A stretch of 64,000 nt of DNA from Chromobotia macracanthus (lineage: Eukaryota; Chordata; Actinopteri; Cypriniformes; Botiidae), in the NCBI GenBank assembly GCA_036877525.1, contig JAZGTH010000049.1:1326001-1390000 (forward strand). Direction: 5' to 3'. Made by a program: the position numbers and the translations under genes. Position 1 is the first letter of the stretch; every line of letters begins with the position of its first letter. Positions 1 through 13,677 of this stretch are shown here, piece by piece. The notes beneath the pieces were generated by a model. That model had not been told where the DNA came from, searched no databases, and saw nothing but the letters and a program-made list of their open reading frames with translations.

Positions 1-109
1 TCTTTCCAAACTCTTTGTCTCAAACCTGCCCTCACTTGTCTCTTGAGCTCTTGTTCCAGTTTGTAACATCCTGTGTTTTTCTTCTTTCATCTGTTTCTTT
101 TCTCTGCAG

Positions 110-441
110 GTTTCTACTGTGTTTAATCAGTAGTTTAGTGTGAAGTTTTTGCTGTGTTTAATCAGTAGTTGAGTGTGAAGAGTTTCTACTGTGTTTAATT
201 AGTAGTTTAGTGTAAATGGGTTTCTACTGTGTTTAATCAGTAGTTTAGTGTAAATGGGTTTCTACTGTGTTTAATCAGTAGTTCAGTGTAAATGGGTTTC
301 TACTGTGTTTAATCAGGTTAGTGTGAAGAGATTTTACTGTGTTTAATCAGTAGTTCAGTGTAAATGGGTTTCTACTGTGTTTAATCAGGTTAGTGTGAAG
401 AGATTTTACTGTGTTTAATCAGTAGTTCAGTGTAAATGGAT
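110..441. repeat. tandem repeat, 35-38 bp unit, about 9 copies
   Basis: Successive units begin TTTCTACTGTGTTTAATCAG and continue with GTAGTTTAGTGTAAATGGG or shortened variants. Copies differ by small indels (CAGTAGTT versus CAGGTTAG). The last four copies alternate long-short-long-short, which suggests duplication of a two-unit block of about 73 bp. It lies in an intron and no function is apparent. Confidence 0.95.
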
Positions 442-750
442 TTCTTCTTTCTTTAAAGGAGACATTCGTACATTGTATCTAAACGTGGCTTATATTCATC
501 TACAGTTCAAGTCTGTTTGTCTCTGTCTCTTTCTCTCTGTTTGTTTCTCTCTCACAGTGTGCTTTGATTCTGTCTTTGATCAGGGTGGTTGAGAGCTCTT
601 TTACATACAGAAGGCATATGCACTGTCTGTCCATTTATACCTGCAGACAAAAAGATCTCCAGCTCCATTAAAGACTATTAGATGAACATAAATGACGTCC
701 CGCATGTGTCATCAGGGAGAAACATCAAGAGTTTTTTGTAAAGTTCTCAG

Positions 751-906
751 TGACTACGTTTCCATGGACAACAATATTCTGATGTCAACTTGATTAAGAC
801 AATGCTCAGATTAAAAAACTACCATGTAAACAGCAATTTCTGAATACCTTAATCCAGCTAAAGTCATACTCGAAGCAAGCACAGATCGAATTAAGACATG
901 TGGGAT
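751..906 (-). repeat. interspersed repeat, inverted partner at 19283-19404
   Basis: The reverse complement of this stretch shares long blocks with 19283-19404, including GCTTGCTTCGAGTATGACTT and ATATTGTTGTCCA. This copy carries about 35 extra bases in the middle. Two inverted copies in one window indicate a dispersed, probably DNA-transposon-derived family. The family is not named from sequence alone. Confidence 0.8.
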
Positions 907-1249
907 TCCTGTTTTATTTTTATCGCATTATTGAAGTGCATTAGAATCAGACTAAAACAGAGTCATGCAGCTTTGAAATGACACAAGGGCGAGTGAATGA
1001 TGACAGAATGAAGATTTAAGATCATGAAGTCAGTATGACCCTCTCAAGCTCTCATTCACTGCTGTGTTTTTAAGACACAAGGACGGACAGCTGCTTGTGT
1101 CTTTTTTTATTTTGAAAAGCCATATCCGGAGATTAAGCAGTGAGATTTGGGTAGGAGGCAGGTACAAACTTGGCATGAGATTCCCCTTGTGTCACCCTCA
1201 AAAGTCTTCTTTTTCCCAAAGAGCATATCTCAAAAGGGCTATGTATTCA

Positions 1250-1300
1250 ACGCACACATGCGCACACATGCGCACACATGCGCACACATGCGCACACACA
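1250..1300. repeat. CGCACACATG 10-bp microsatellite/minisatellite
   Basis: About five perfect copies of CGCACACATG stand in a row, flowing into ACACACAC. The CGCA/TGCG steps alternate purine and pyrimidine, as in Z-DNA-prone sequence. Short reading frames across it are low complexity and not genes. Confidence 0.95.
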
Positions 1301-2479
1301 CCATTGTTACTGCTGTTAATGACCAAAATAATTTCCTTAACATTTGCTGTGTTATATATTTTTATTTTTGTGCTTATATTATCCCACATGTTTCCAACTG
1401 TGTTTAAATACAGAGGAATTTGCAATTTTAACAATTTTAAGTGTAACGTCTTTCCTCATTTGTGTGGCCTGTCAATGATATCATGTTTATGTTGTACTTG
1501 GTTTCCACTTTTCCTGATGTAGAAACCATGGCAACACAAGTCTCATGAAAAATGGGGTTAGTTGTAGCAGCTTACATGTTGTTGTTTCGCAATCAGCATG
1601 GACCACAATTACTTGTTCAAACATAATTTTACCACATTTATTTTAACCACATTTATTTTAAACACATTACACTGTCCTGAGTTACCCCACCATTTAATTT
1701 GACAACTAAAGTGACATGTATGAGTAGTAATTTAGCATTAAACATTACACTGCTTGTGGCTAATTCATCAGAATGAAGTCGTGATCAAACATAACAGTTA
1801 AACGGCTTCTTTTATTCTTGAACATGATTTGTCCTGTTGGACTGATGACCGTCTGCAGTGGAGGTGAAGACAAAAACTCCCATCATTCCACACTCCCTCA
1901 CAGGGGAATCAAGCCACGCCTTCATTATTGTTCTAAATATGTGATCTCTAGTGCCGAAAACAACATACTGTGTCTTTGAGGGAAAACTATGATATTACAT
2001 TTCCTGTTTTGCAAAATGTACTTTAACATACAAATAATCTATCTATACACGGTTTAAATGTTATGTATGAAAGCAATGTATTTGTAAGTTATGGTAACCA
2101 CAGATGAGGTTTATTTAGTGACCAGAGATTCACTTTGACTGAATCGCCGTGCGTCTGTGACTGCTCGCATATGTGACAGTGGGCCTCATTTAAGACACAA
2201 ATGTATGATAGAAAACTGGGTGCATGATGGTTTCCACACAAAATCTGACATTTATCAGAATGTACGTAAGCAATGGCAACAATCAAATCTCACATCAGGT
2301 CCCAGTTAGTAAACACAAGTTTTGGAGTTTGTATTAAGGTCCGTGTTTTACCTGTTTGATACCCTACTTGAAAGGAATAATGAGAAAAAGATAGATGGCT
2401 TGTGTTCGTTTAATTTAACAAATGGAAAATTAAATTTCTGCTTAATTTCTCATTTTCCTTATGTGAAAATACTGTCAAA

Positions 2480-2940
2480 GTCAAAAGTTTGGAAACACTT
2501 ACTTCTTAACACTAATTTATGAGTAATAGTAAACTTTTCAAAACTATGAAATAACACAAATGTAACTTTAGGAATTATGTTGTGACTAAAGACAATTATA
2601 AATGAGGTAAAATAGGATATATTTTAGCATATTCAATATAGTCACCCTTTGTCTTGAATTTACAGAAATTTTCTTGACATTTTCCATCACCCAGTTTCTT
2701 GAGGAATCATCCTGAGAAGATTTTAAAAGAGTTTTGAAGGCGTCCCCCTCTATCCGGCGCTCTTATTGGCTGCTTTTTTCTTCATTATTTGGTCCAAATC
2801 ATCTATTTCAAAAACATTTTTTTTAATTGTAGTTTTCTAATAACAAACATTGAACTGAAATTAATATGTTGGCACAATTATATTTTTATTTTTACATTTT
2901 TAACGTTTAATCAAATGTCTTCAGATTAAAAGGTTTTTAA
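2480..2940. mobile_element. interspersed repeat copy 1 of 2 (partner at 62017-62495)
   Basis: It is near-identical over about 400 bp to 62099-62495 in the same orientation, including GAAATAACACAAATGTAACT and CGTCCCCCTCTATCCGGC. Both copies begin near a CAAAAGTTTG motif, typical of ends of fish DNA-transposon relics, and both end at ATTAAAAGRTTTTTAA. It is probably a non-autonomous or decayed DNA transposon; class is uncertain. Copies sit in introns of two different genes about 60 kb apart. Confidence 0.8.
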
Positions 2941-5389
2941 TCTGACATTTCAGTCAAGTGTTTCCCCCTGTTTTTTTATGTATTACTTTTATTCTGCTTT
3001 TCAAACTGTCTAATAACACATGATAAATTTAGAACCTTGTGACATTTTACTTGTGTACAAATCCCTTTTTATTTTGTTTACAAGTTTACTTTAAAATAAG
3101 TTTGCTAATCTTTTAATTGTTTTGGCAAAGTTTTGTATTCATAAGTCAAGAATAACTCTAAAAAACCTTGTATATCACCCTTTGTAATACTGTCTTGCAA
3201 TGTACTTTGAAATCCTTTAAACAGGAAAACACAAAATACAACTACTTAAAAAAAAGCTAAATAAAATAAAACTTACGAAAATGGTAAAGATTGTAAAACT
3301 TTTAAAAATTGCCCTAACATTACTGAATACTTTTATCTATACAAATACAATTATTTTTACAGTAACGTTTTTACTGTTGATGGACACACAATGGTTCATT
3401 AGAATTTCCAAGGTCAAAGTTTCGATCTCCATGGAGACGTTCATCCTCCTGGCAGGGTAATGTTTGTCTGCGTCGTAAACTGTAAGGGGCAAGGCCTAAT
3501 TTATAGGGACGTGGTATTAAAATTACAATTGTTTTCAGCTGCCAGATTTATCTGCATCTGATCATTTGTACAAAAGGATTGGTGACATGAATATTTCATA
3601 AATCACACTTGAATCTTGTCATATGTTCATTGGATTTACACTAATTTCAACAACAGTTTGATAAATGATGTCCGGTGTGTCTCTCTCTCTGTCTCTCTCT
3701 CAGCTGTGGGTGGGGGTTGGATTCTACGGCACTGTTTTTCTTCCTCTCGAAGAACGAGTCTTTGTCTCTGTAGGGAGCAGCACATGGACATAGAGACTGT
3801 CAAACAACTTCACACACGCACACACACTCACTCGAGAAAACAGACAGAGAGAGAAAGCGAGAGACAGGCTGAGAGGAATTTAAACAGAGAATGAATGCAG
3901 CCTCCCAATATCAGCAACAAAAACAACACAAAAAACAACAGCAAAAAAACAATTAACAACAAACATGACTGGTTGCCATCAACTGCAGTCGCTGTGTGCA
4001 GTCTGCAGATGTGTTGAGAAGACAGTTTCAGAGTGAAGACGTCTGTCTTGAAGTCAGGGGTAACTGTAGACAGATGGTTTGTCACCTGCATAGATGTGCA
4101 TTACGGCACATATTCATTCTGTAGATCACTGCAGCCAAAACACAAGACGTAACAGGTTAATTTAAACTTAGTCACTTTAACATGTTGTATTATAACGACA
4201 TCAGAATATGTTGTGTTTCAGCAGGTCTTCTGATTGGTCATCTAATTTTTCATCTCAGTCACTTATGTATTGTGTTTTCCCTCAAATTTGATGGTTTATT
4301 AGGAGCAGGTTTATTATTCCTGAATCAGCTGAACTTTACATGCCCTGATGTTTATACAGGAAATTCAGAGAGAAACATACAGACCTGCTGATGTGACAGG
4401 AATTGTGTGTGTGTGCATGAAAACCCAGCATATGTGCGCGTGTGTTGTTTTAATCTAAATAAATACTTTATCTTAGACTGTATCCTTTCCTGTCTGTGTG
4501 GAACTGACATGTTGGTAGCACTAAAAAGGCATTTTCTATGAACAAACATTAGCATATAGTGTCTGAATCTATCAGTCAGTCATGTTCTTCAGTCAGTGAA
4601 ATATGAACCTCATAAACCTCAAGGAGTCAAACTTATATTAATGCTGTATAAGTGGTTTTGTTGGACATTTTATATATTTGCAATTTTTAAACCCCCATAC
4701 CCAACATGACAATGTCTCACTACAGTTTAAAATCCCTTTTACAAACAACATTAAATGCTGAAATGTTGAAAATGTTGATTAAATGTTACAAATGTTATAT
4801 TCAGACTGTTTGATGGAAGATCTCAGAAAAGGTGTGCGTGTGCGCGCGCAATTTGATTTGAGTTGCGTCATTTCCTGTGGAAGGAGTTACAAGATCTGGC
4901 TGACCGAAACCAACATTTCTATTACAGACTGTGCGTGTGTAATTGATTCTTTGTGTTGGATGTTGAAACAGGTTGAAGAAAACAGCAGAAAAGTTTCACT
5001 TCTGCCTGTTCTGCATTTTCACATTTACTTCAGTATTTAAATTCCACAACACTGCAAACACCACGTATGTGTGTGTATGTGCGTGTGGGTGTGTTTGTAT
5101 GTGTGTATGTTTGTGTTCATGCACATTTATTAAAGCAACAACTGAGCAGGCAGTTTAAAACCTGCTGACTGTGTGTGTATGTTCAGACACAATGCTCTCT
5201 GTCTTCTGCAACAGCTTTGGCATTACACACACACACACACACTGCAGAGAGTCATACAGCTAAAGGGAAGTGCAGTGCTGATATTTTTCATACAGACAAG
5301 ATTGTGATTAAATATTGTACCATTACTACCACATCTGTCTGTGTGCGTGTGTGTATTTACTTTACCATGTATTGGGAATAGATTTGTAC

Positions 5390-5860
5390 CTAAACATGAG
5401 CAAAACCTCCTTTTTGGGGACATCCTCATTTGTAAAAATACTAAAACAATAGTAAATAATAGTAAACAAAGTTTATTTAATAGCAAAAATGCATAAAATT
5501 TACTTTTAGGCTTAGAGTGTGGATTAAGGTTAGGTTAAATTGTTTATAACTAGCAGTGTATGAAAACAATAGAAGTCTATGGAATGTCCCCATTTAGGTA
5601 GAATGTGTGTGTGTTCTGGTACTCACTACATTGTTATAGTAATACTAGTGCATTTTGACCTTGTGGCGACATTTTTAGGTCCCCATGAGGAAACAAGCTT
5701 TTAAATCATACAGAATGATCTATTTTGAAAATCTAATATAGCAGAAAGTTTTCTGTAAGGGGAAGATTTAGGGGTAGGATTAGTGTAGGTAAGATAAAAT
5801 ATACAGGTTATGATGATATATAGAATGTCCCCCCAAATATGAAAGCCCAATGTGTGTGTG
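5390..5860. repeat. interspersed 'GGGGACATT' repeat with flanking TG microsatellite, compound copy
   Basis: The block contains GGGGACATCCTC, GGAATGTCCCCATT, CCTTGTGGCGACATTTTTAG, ATCATACAGAATGATC and CAGAAAGTTTTCTGTAAGGG. The same words recur at 9945-10080, 10728-10915, 28885-29010 and 38560-38690, and in shorter pieces near 8495-8530 and 23270-23330. Copies typically abut CA/TG repeats. This identifies a fish repeat family that carries or seeds microsatellites; its class is not named here. Confidence 0.8.
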
Positions 5861-6275
5861 AAACGGCTATGAAGTCTGTATATAATATGTCTTATAACAC
5901 ATTGTAATATCCGATATGCCTTCATACTTCAGTGTAAACACTTATATTGTATAATAAAACTTATTATCTATCTACTCTGACCACTATCTGTGGAAATTCT
6001 TTGACAGTCTGTCTGAGCATTTATTACAACAAAACCATGTGATTATTTTGGGTTCTGGAAGATAAGTAATTTAATTATTAACTTTTTTTGTTTTCCATAT
6101 ACTGAACATCTTGTGCATGTGCTGATCGTCATGATATCCGCATGGTATAGAAACATGTTTAGATTCACAAATTAACATGTAAAAACTTAATCTGTTCATT
6201 GACTAATTCCAGTGTTTCCTTGAGGTTATGATGCCCTGTCAGTGAATTAATAATTCCCCAAATCCAATCTTGTAA

Positions 6276-6530
<255 letters not shown>

Positions 6531-6974
6531 TGAGACATTAAATCTCTTATGTATGCCTGTGCAGCCATGTGGATTTAATTTATGTGTTAGCTGCAGTTGC
6601 TTGAATGGTAGGTTCATTATAACTAAACCTTTCCCACCGATTAATAAACTTGTAATACACCAGTACAAGTTTTTATAATGTTACATTGTCACATCTTTCC
6701 CTTTCTTTGAACAAACAAATGCTTAAAATGTTGATCATTATTCTGAATGAAAACAAAATAAATACAGTGATGTAAATATAGAATTAATTCAGTCATATTA
6801 AACAAATTAACTAACTTTAAAACAAAATTTGCTTAGTTTCTGGTTCATTATTTTGAATGAAAACACAACACCAATGAAATAGTACAATACCGAACTTGCT
6901 TAAGCTGTATAAAACTATTTATTATTAAACTAATATGATGGATGATGGTATACATGTGGACAAACCTGAAGGTA

Positions 6975-7941
<967 letters not shown>

Positions 7942-7974
7942 TACAATCAATTTTGTCTGTGTGTACCCTCACTA

Positions 7975-8266
7975 ACCATAAAACCAGCCTAAGCTTGTTG
8001 GCAGGATTTAACTGGTCTCCCAGTGTGGTTTTAGCTGGTTAAGCTGGTTTAGAGGGGCTTTTGCCACTTTTTTTAGCTGATGAAGCTAGTCTTAGCTGGT
8101 CAGGCTTGAAGACCAGTTGACCTACCAGCTAAATCCAGCTTGACCAGCTTTGCCAGATTGGAAGGCCCATCTTAAACCAGCTATTTCCAGTTTAAACAAC
8201 TTTTTTAAACAACTAAGACCAGCCAACCAGCTAAGACTGGTTTTAGCTGTTTTTCTGCTGGGTTGT
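7975..8266. mobile_element. MITE-like element rich in inverted CCAGCTAA/TTAGCTGG motifs
   Basis: TTAGCTGG and its reverse complement CCAGCTAA, with AACCAGC/GCTGGTT variants, occur many times in both orientations across about 290 bp. The ends read AAACCAGCCTAAGC and CTGTTTTTCTGCTGGGTT. The internal inverted structure and lack of coding capacity fit a miniature inverted-repeat element of a type common in fish. No target duplication was resolved. Confidence 0.75.
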
Positions 8267-8700
8267 AACAAATAAATTTTCCTTTACTTTAAAATGAGCA
8301 CTTATTTTGTGGTTTATAATTTTTAAGGAAACACAAGATGCAGACACACCTCCAACTGAACTAAATAGATTTTATTTCTATAAAAATGCAAAACTATGGT
8401 GGGGGCGGTGAGCAAGTAATGTAATTGGTGGATGGCTAAGCACCATGCATCACCAGTTGGCCAAGCTAAGATTGTACAGAACAAAAAAATTATGTGTATG
8501 GAATGTCCCCATTAAACATGCAAACGTAATGTGTGTGTGAGTGCGTGGGTGTGTATGTGAATATGTGTGTTCTAAATGAGATCAAAAAGATCATTCACAA
8601 CAGTTGTACATTAGATGATGTGGTACTGGACCTAACACAATACTAAAAAACCATTTATCAAATAAAACTAAACATAAACTAAGTTAAACCCATGTTATGA

Positions 8701-9195
<495 letters not shown>

Positions 9196-9348
9196 TAATT
9201 CATTTACTCTCTCTTATCCTGTTCTTTGAAACGTCTGTGTTTAAATGACTGATTATGTTAGGTGTGTGTAGCCGTTAACTCTGTAGCAGCTGGACCATTG
9301 TGTGTTGTTTCTCTGTAACTGACCTTCAGAGTGTGTGTTTGTGTGTAA

Positions 9349-9573
<225 letters not shown>

Positions 9574-9665
9574 TGAAATGTTGTTTCATATCTGTTCAGA
9601 TATTCACCATGTTGATTCTTTTACATATTTGTGTGTGTATGTTTGTGTGTGCATGAACACATTAG

Positions 9666-9909
9666 GAGCTGCGGTGTCGTGAGGAGGAGCTGAAGCGTGC
9701 TGCTCTGGAGCAGAAGTCACATGAAGAGTTTCTTCGTCAGCGTGAGCAGCAGTTAGCACAGTGGGAGCAGGATGTGTTTGAGAGAGAACTTTCACTGCTC
9801 ATCTCACACCTGAACCCAAACCACAAACCCAACGTCAAGAAACGCAAAGGAACCTTCAAGAAACACAAACTCAAGGTGAAGAATGGAGAGCAGATCAGCA
9901 TGCCTCAGG
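9666..9909 (+). CDS. map3k11: map3k11 exon: leucine zipper/coiled coil and start of CRIB
   Basis: It starts in phase 0 after ACATTAG and reads ELRCREEELKRAALEQKSHE, then EFLRQREQQLAQWEQDVFER, then ELSLLISHLNP. This is the amphipathic dimerisation region that drives MLK3 homodimerisation and activation. It then runs through a basic stretch (VKKRKGTFKKHKLKVKNG) to EQISMPQ. ISMP is the first half of the CRIB motif that binds GTP-loaded Cdc42/Rac, and the motif is completed by the next exon. The exon is 244 nt and ends G|GTGAGC, directly followed by (AC)n. Confidence 0.96.
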
Positions 9910-9913
9910 GTGA

Positions 9914-9938
9914 GCACACACACACACACACACACACT
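9914..9938. repeat. (CA)n microsatellite just after a 5' splice site
   Basis: About 11-12 CA dinucleotides begin within five bases of the donor GTGAG of the zipper exon. Similar CA tracts follow donors at 10674 and 38722. Confidence 0.95.
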
Positions 9939-10162
9939 AGTTTTAACATTTTATGGGGATATTACCAAACCTAAACCTAAACATCTCAGAATCTGAAAAT
10001 AGAAATTTTTTTCAAAAAAGATCATGTTGTATGATTTATAAACTTCCTGTATGGGGACTTCAGAAATGTCCCCACAAGGTCAAAATTCACTGCTGTACTA
10101 TTATATTTTTGAGGATATTTGGTCCCTATAACATAGTAAATACACAAATACACACACAAACT

Positions 10163-10167
<5 letters not shown>

Positions 10168-10197
<30 letters not shown>
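10168..10197. repeat. (CA)n microsatellite
   Basis: About 15 CA units lie 53 bases before the next exon and next to a copy of the GGGGACATT repeat family (9945-10080). Confidence 0.95.
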
Positions 10198-10199
<2 letters not shown>

Positions 10200-10250
10200 T
10201 GGTCACAGATGAAACATGATCACTTTGTAAAATAATTTTCTGTTGTTCAG

Positions 10251-10358
10251 ATTTTATTCATAAGATCACGGTTCAGGCGTCTCCGGGTTTGGAGAAAAGA
10301 CGGAATTCTCCAGATCTGGGCTCTCCATCCATTGGCCCACGCTTCCGTGCCATACAAC
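10251..10358 (+). CDS. map3k11: map3k11 exon: second half of CRIB motif
   Basis: It follows TTGTTCAG. With the G carried over it gives DFIHKITVQASPGLEKRRNS, then PDLGSPSIGPRFRAIQ and the first base of a Leu codon. ISMP-x-D-F-x-H across the intron completes the CRIB core. ITVQASPGL followed by a K/R-R-R-N run, and PRFRAIQL, match MLK3 better than MLK1/2/4, whose equivalents read SPTxDKRK and PRLRAIxL. The exon is 108 nt and ends C|GTGAGT. Confidence 0.95.
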
Positions 10359-10522
10359 GTGAGTGTGTTCAGCGAACACACACACTAACACACAACTCAC
10401 ATTTCAGTGTAGCCGAGTTGAATTTTACTGTTATATCAATGTCACCACATGGTGGCACCAATGTGTCTGATACACTGGTGCTGTTTAGTCATATATTCTC
10501 TGTCTGTCTGTCTGTCTGTCAG

Positions 10523-10673
10523 TAAGCCCCAGTGACAGTAAGTGGAGTTCAATTTGGCCTCTGGAGTCTCTCCCTCTGAAACAGTCTAATGGTGAGAGGA
10601 GATTCACTCCACATCCAAGTCCCAAAAGCCCCAAAAGTCCAAAGATTCTCCGACTCAGCACACCAGAAAACAG
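10523..10673 (+). CDS. map3k11: map3k11 exon: Ser/Pro-rich linker
   Basis: After a (CTGT)n-rich tract ending TGTCAG the exon gives LSPSDSKWSSIWPLESLPLK, then QSNGERRFTPHPSPKSPKSP and KILRLSTPEN, with SNGERR also present in MLK3. Several Ser-Pro and Thr-Pro pairs are candidate proline-directed (JNK-type) phosphosites, an inference. It ends AG|GTACAC in phase 2. The donor is immediately followed by (AC)n. No long ATG-initiated ORF marks this exon; it is supported by phase continuity on both sides. Confidence 0.9.

Positions 10674-10675
<2 letters not shown>

Positions 10676-10708
<33 letters not shown>
10676..10708. repeat. (AC)n microsatellite at the 5' end of an intron
   Basis: About 16 AC units begin two bases after the donor GT. 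It pairs in composition with (TG)n at the other end of the same 599-nt intron. Confidence 0.97.
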
Positions 10709-10711
<3 letters not shown>

Positions 10712-10727
10712 TGGTTTTCATGTTTTA

Positions 10728-10915
10728 TGGAGACATTCCATAGACATGGTTTTTATACTGTACACACTGTATATTCTATACTCTACACAAACCCTACCAC
10801 TAAACCTAATCCTCACAGAAAACTTTCTGCTATTTTAGATTTTCAAAATAGATCATTCTGTATGATTTATAAGCTTGTGTTCTTATGGGGACCTTAAAAA
10901 TGTCCCCACAAATGA
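10728..10915. repeat. GGGGACATT-family interspersed repeat copy
   Basis: It contains GGAGACATTCCATAGACA, CAGAAAACTTTCTGC, CAAAATAGATCATTCTGTAT and AAATGTCCCCACAAATG in the order seen in related copies, directly after the (AC)n tract. It resides in a short map3k11 intron. Confidence 0.8.
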
Positions 10916-11224
10916 TCTGGTGCTGATGTGTTATATTCTGTCTGTAAAAAGTTAATCACAGTAATTTAATTATTTAATGATAATTTATCTCTACATAATA
11001 TTTAGGTTTGAACTTAATGAAATACTAATCAAAGCTAAAAGAAACACTTCTTGTTTAAAATGAGCAGTGTTACTGAAGGGTGTAAAGACAGTAGAACAGA
11101 GTGCAGGACAAAGACAGTTTATTTGATTTTTTTTTGGCTGCAGTTCAGATGAAAAACACACAGCAAACATATGACCACTGTGTGATGAGATGATATTAGC
11201 GCACCACTAAAGGTGACATTTAAC

Positions 11225-11226
<2 letters not shown>

Positions 11227-11269
<43 letters not shown>
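11227..11269. repeat. (TG)n microsatellite at a 3' splice site
   Basis: About 21 TG units run up to the acceptor (…TGTGTAAG|C). They occupy the position where a polypyrimidine tract is expected. Confidence 0.97.
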
Positions 11270-11271
<2 letters not shown>

Positions 11272-11272
11272 G

Positions 11273-11379
11273 CCTGTCAATGAGAGCCAAACTCCTAGAC
11301 ATGGACAGTCAAGAAAACAATGATTCAAAAGTGGATTTTGAGGAATACAGACCTATCACACCTGAATCCAGCCTTAATG
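11273..11379 (+). CDS. map3k11: map3k11 exon: acidic linker
   Basis: The acceptor TAAG follows directly on a TG repeat. The first base completes Ser (AG+C). It reads LSMRAKLLDMDSQENNDSKV, then DFEEYRPITPESSLN, and ends G|GTAAAA in phase 1. It is an acidic, poorly structured region between CRIB and the Pro-rich tail, with less family conservation than neighbours. Phase agreement on both sides and openness over 107 nt support it. It could be a skipped exon in some transcripts, because 107 is not a multiple of 3 and skipping would shift the frame. Confidence 0.85.
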
Positions 11380-13677
11380 GTAAAACACACACACATTTTG
11401 GGGGTCCTAAACAGGCTTGAAAATGAAGTCCCCATCCTCCAATGTACACAAGATATCTTCCACATATTACATCAGACTGCTGTAAAGGAGACAATATGTC
11501 AAATTAACAAAACAATGTTGTGCATTAATACATATTTACCGAATATGTGTCTGGACACAATATAATTCCAGTGGATACATACAACATTGCTAAGAACACT
11601 TAAAACAGTGTAAAATCAGTTTATTCAAAAGACAGAGTTTAACAAAACAAGTGGTGATAACAGACATAACGTTTGTAATTGTAAATTAATAAATATTTTT
11701 TTAAAACTTTAAGACTTGGGAGTGCAAATAAAAAGGACACAAATGATTGCTAATTAACAAAATAAATATTAAATACTTTTACAAAATACTAAAATGTTTC
11801 ACAGTGCAACAAACAGATGTAATATTTTAACTGGGTAAAATGAATTATGCCATCAAGGCATCTCCTGTTGTTGCCAAAGCCTACATTAACTAAATCATCT
11901 ACATTAGTTAAATAAATGATCTAGAAGTATTTTTCATTCTTAGTTTATTTTATCTTAATGTTAGTTTCAACATTATTAAAGTCAGAAGTATCTATCTGTT
12001 AAGGAATAATTAGTGACAAATTTATTTTATTTAAATTATTAGAAGAATAAATATTAGAAGAATACATCTAAAGTGGATTATCACAGGTGTGTATCATTTC
12101 TCTAATAAGTCAACATGGTTATCCCACCACAAGACATAGTTCAGATGTTTAATTCCAAGACAGGTTTTGTCCTTTAAATGCTCTTATGGGTAAATCTTAT
12201 TTCTCAATCTCTTAAACAATCTCAAACTAATAACAGAGGCTTGAGCCATTGCTATGCAGTTATTAGAGTGAAAGAAAGATCATGTACATGTGTTTGCAGT
12301 AATGAGTAAATCAATATTTATTCCTCATATTTGTATATTGTCTCCAGTCGGGTCATTCCACATCAGAAATCCAAATTTAATGTTTTAACAGAGGCAAGAC
12401 CAGTATAAATAGTGATGAATGTCGAAATATTAAATGCTATTGATGAATCATTACTGAGTAATCCACTCATTTGTGGGGGGTCAGAATGACTTAAAATGCC
12501 AGCATCATTATTTTATTTTTACATAGAGATCTTGAGTCTTGGGTTATAGGCATGTAAACTGACAAGGACACAAAAAGTGCTTTTTCCTAATTTTTAAACT
12601 GTCACAATTGGCATATCATGCAAAAAGAATTGCTGAAGTCAACATGTTTTACTAACAGATCTACCAATCACTGTGTATAAATTAAATAATGATGCTGGCA
12701 TCTTTCTTTGGCCTTTTTCACCACTGCTAATATGGTTAAAATTTTATGCAAAAAATTGTCATTTTGACCCCACTCTACAAATAGGTGGATTACTCAGTAA
12801 CTATTCATCAGTGGCACTTAGCCTTTATCATTATTGTATGTTGGCCTTGCTTCTATAAAAAAAAAATTAAAAATCAAACATTTGAGCCAGGGACCTCTGG
12901 ATGAATTGATGTAGAATGACCCATAAATAAATAAAGAACAAGTAAACATAGCAGTATTTATTTATTTATTTATTCGTTTTTGTTATCAGTATGACGCGAA
13001 AGGAAACATGAAGGAGTATCTGTGTTGATTTGTTCTTTCTGTTTCTCTTAAATTATTTTTTCATTCTATTTAATTTATTACTTAATTTGTTTTGGCAATG
13101 CTTTATTTATAGAAATGAAACTGCGTGTTTATATTAATTGTGAAGTTTGACACTGAAACGGCGTGACTGTTGTCTCGTTGGGTGTGAGGCCACAGTGTAC
13201 TGTGCTTACTCAAAGCAGAGCCCCATTAAAGCGGAGCTGCTGTTTAGTGTAAGTGCCTGAAGTACAGGGCAGATTGCTGCTCTGGCGTGGGAGGCTGCTT
13301 ATGTACTGAGTTAAACAGACCTGGTTAACAAACCAACAATGAATAGTTGTATTTTTTATTAATTGAGCCAAATTAGAGCAATAACAAGATAACTTAAAAT
13401 CCACACACACTGCTACAGTCTGTCCAGAATTAAGAAGCATTTTTAAAAGTGATAGTGATGTTGTTACAGCATCTTCTAATTAGTGCATGCAAAATGCTGA
13501 ATTAAACCAATAAGACAATGCAAGCAGCAACCACCATTTTCAAAAATGTTTTATATATTTTCTTAATATTCAACATCGACCCTTTTTTTTAACATTTCTG
13601 ATGTGTCTTTGCTGGACACACCAAGATTAAACCTGTCTGAATGTTCCTCTCTGAGCTTGCTGCTTTTTGTCTGTCAG
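11380..13677 (+). other. map3k11: map3k11 intron, AT-rich, with a large foldback element
   Basis: No exon was found in the roughly 2.3 kb between the acidic linker exon and the first Pro-rich exon. Most is AT-rich unique-looking sequence. The notable content is the inverted-repeat element at 12349-12923. Confidence 0.85.
12349..12923. mobile_element. foldback/MITE-like inverted repeat, about 575 bp
   Basis: The two halves are imperfect inverted copies. GGGTCATTCCACATCA at the left end matches TGATGTAGAATGACCC at the right. ATGCCAGCATCATTATTT matches AATAATGATGCTGGCAT. TGAATCATTACTGAGTAATC matches GATTACTCAGTAACTATTCA. Transcribed as intron RNA, it would form a long imperfect hairpin. No coding sequence is preserved. 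Confidence 0.85.
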
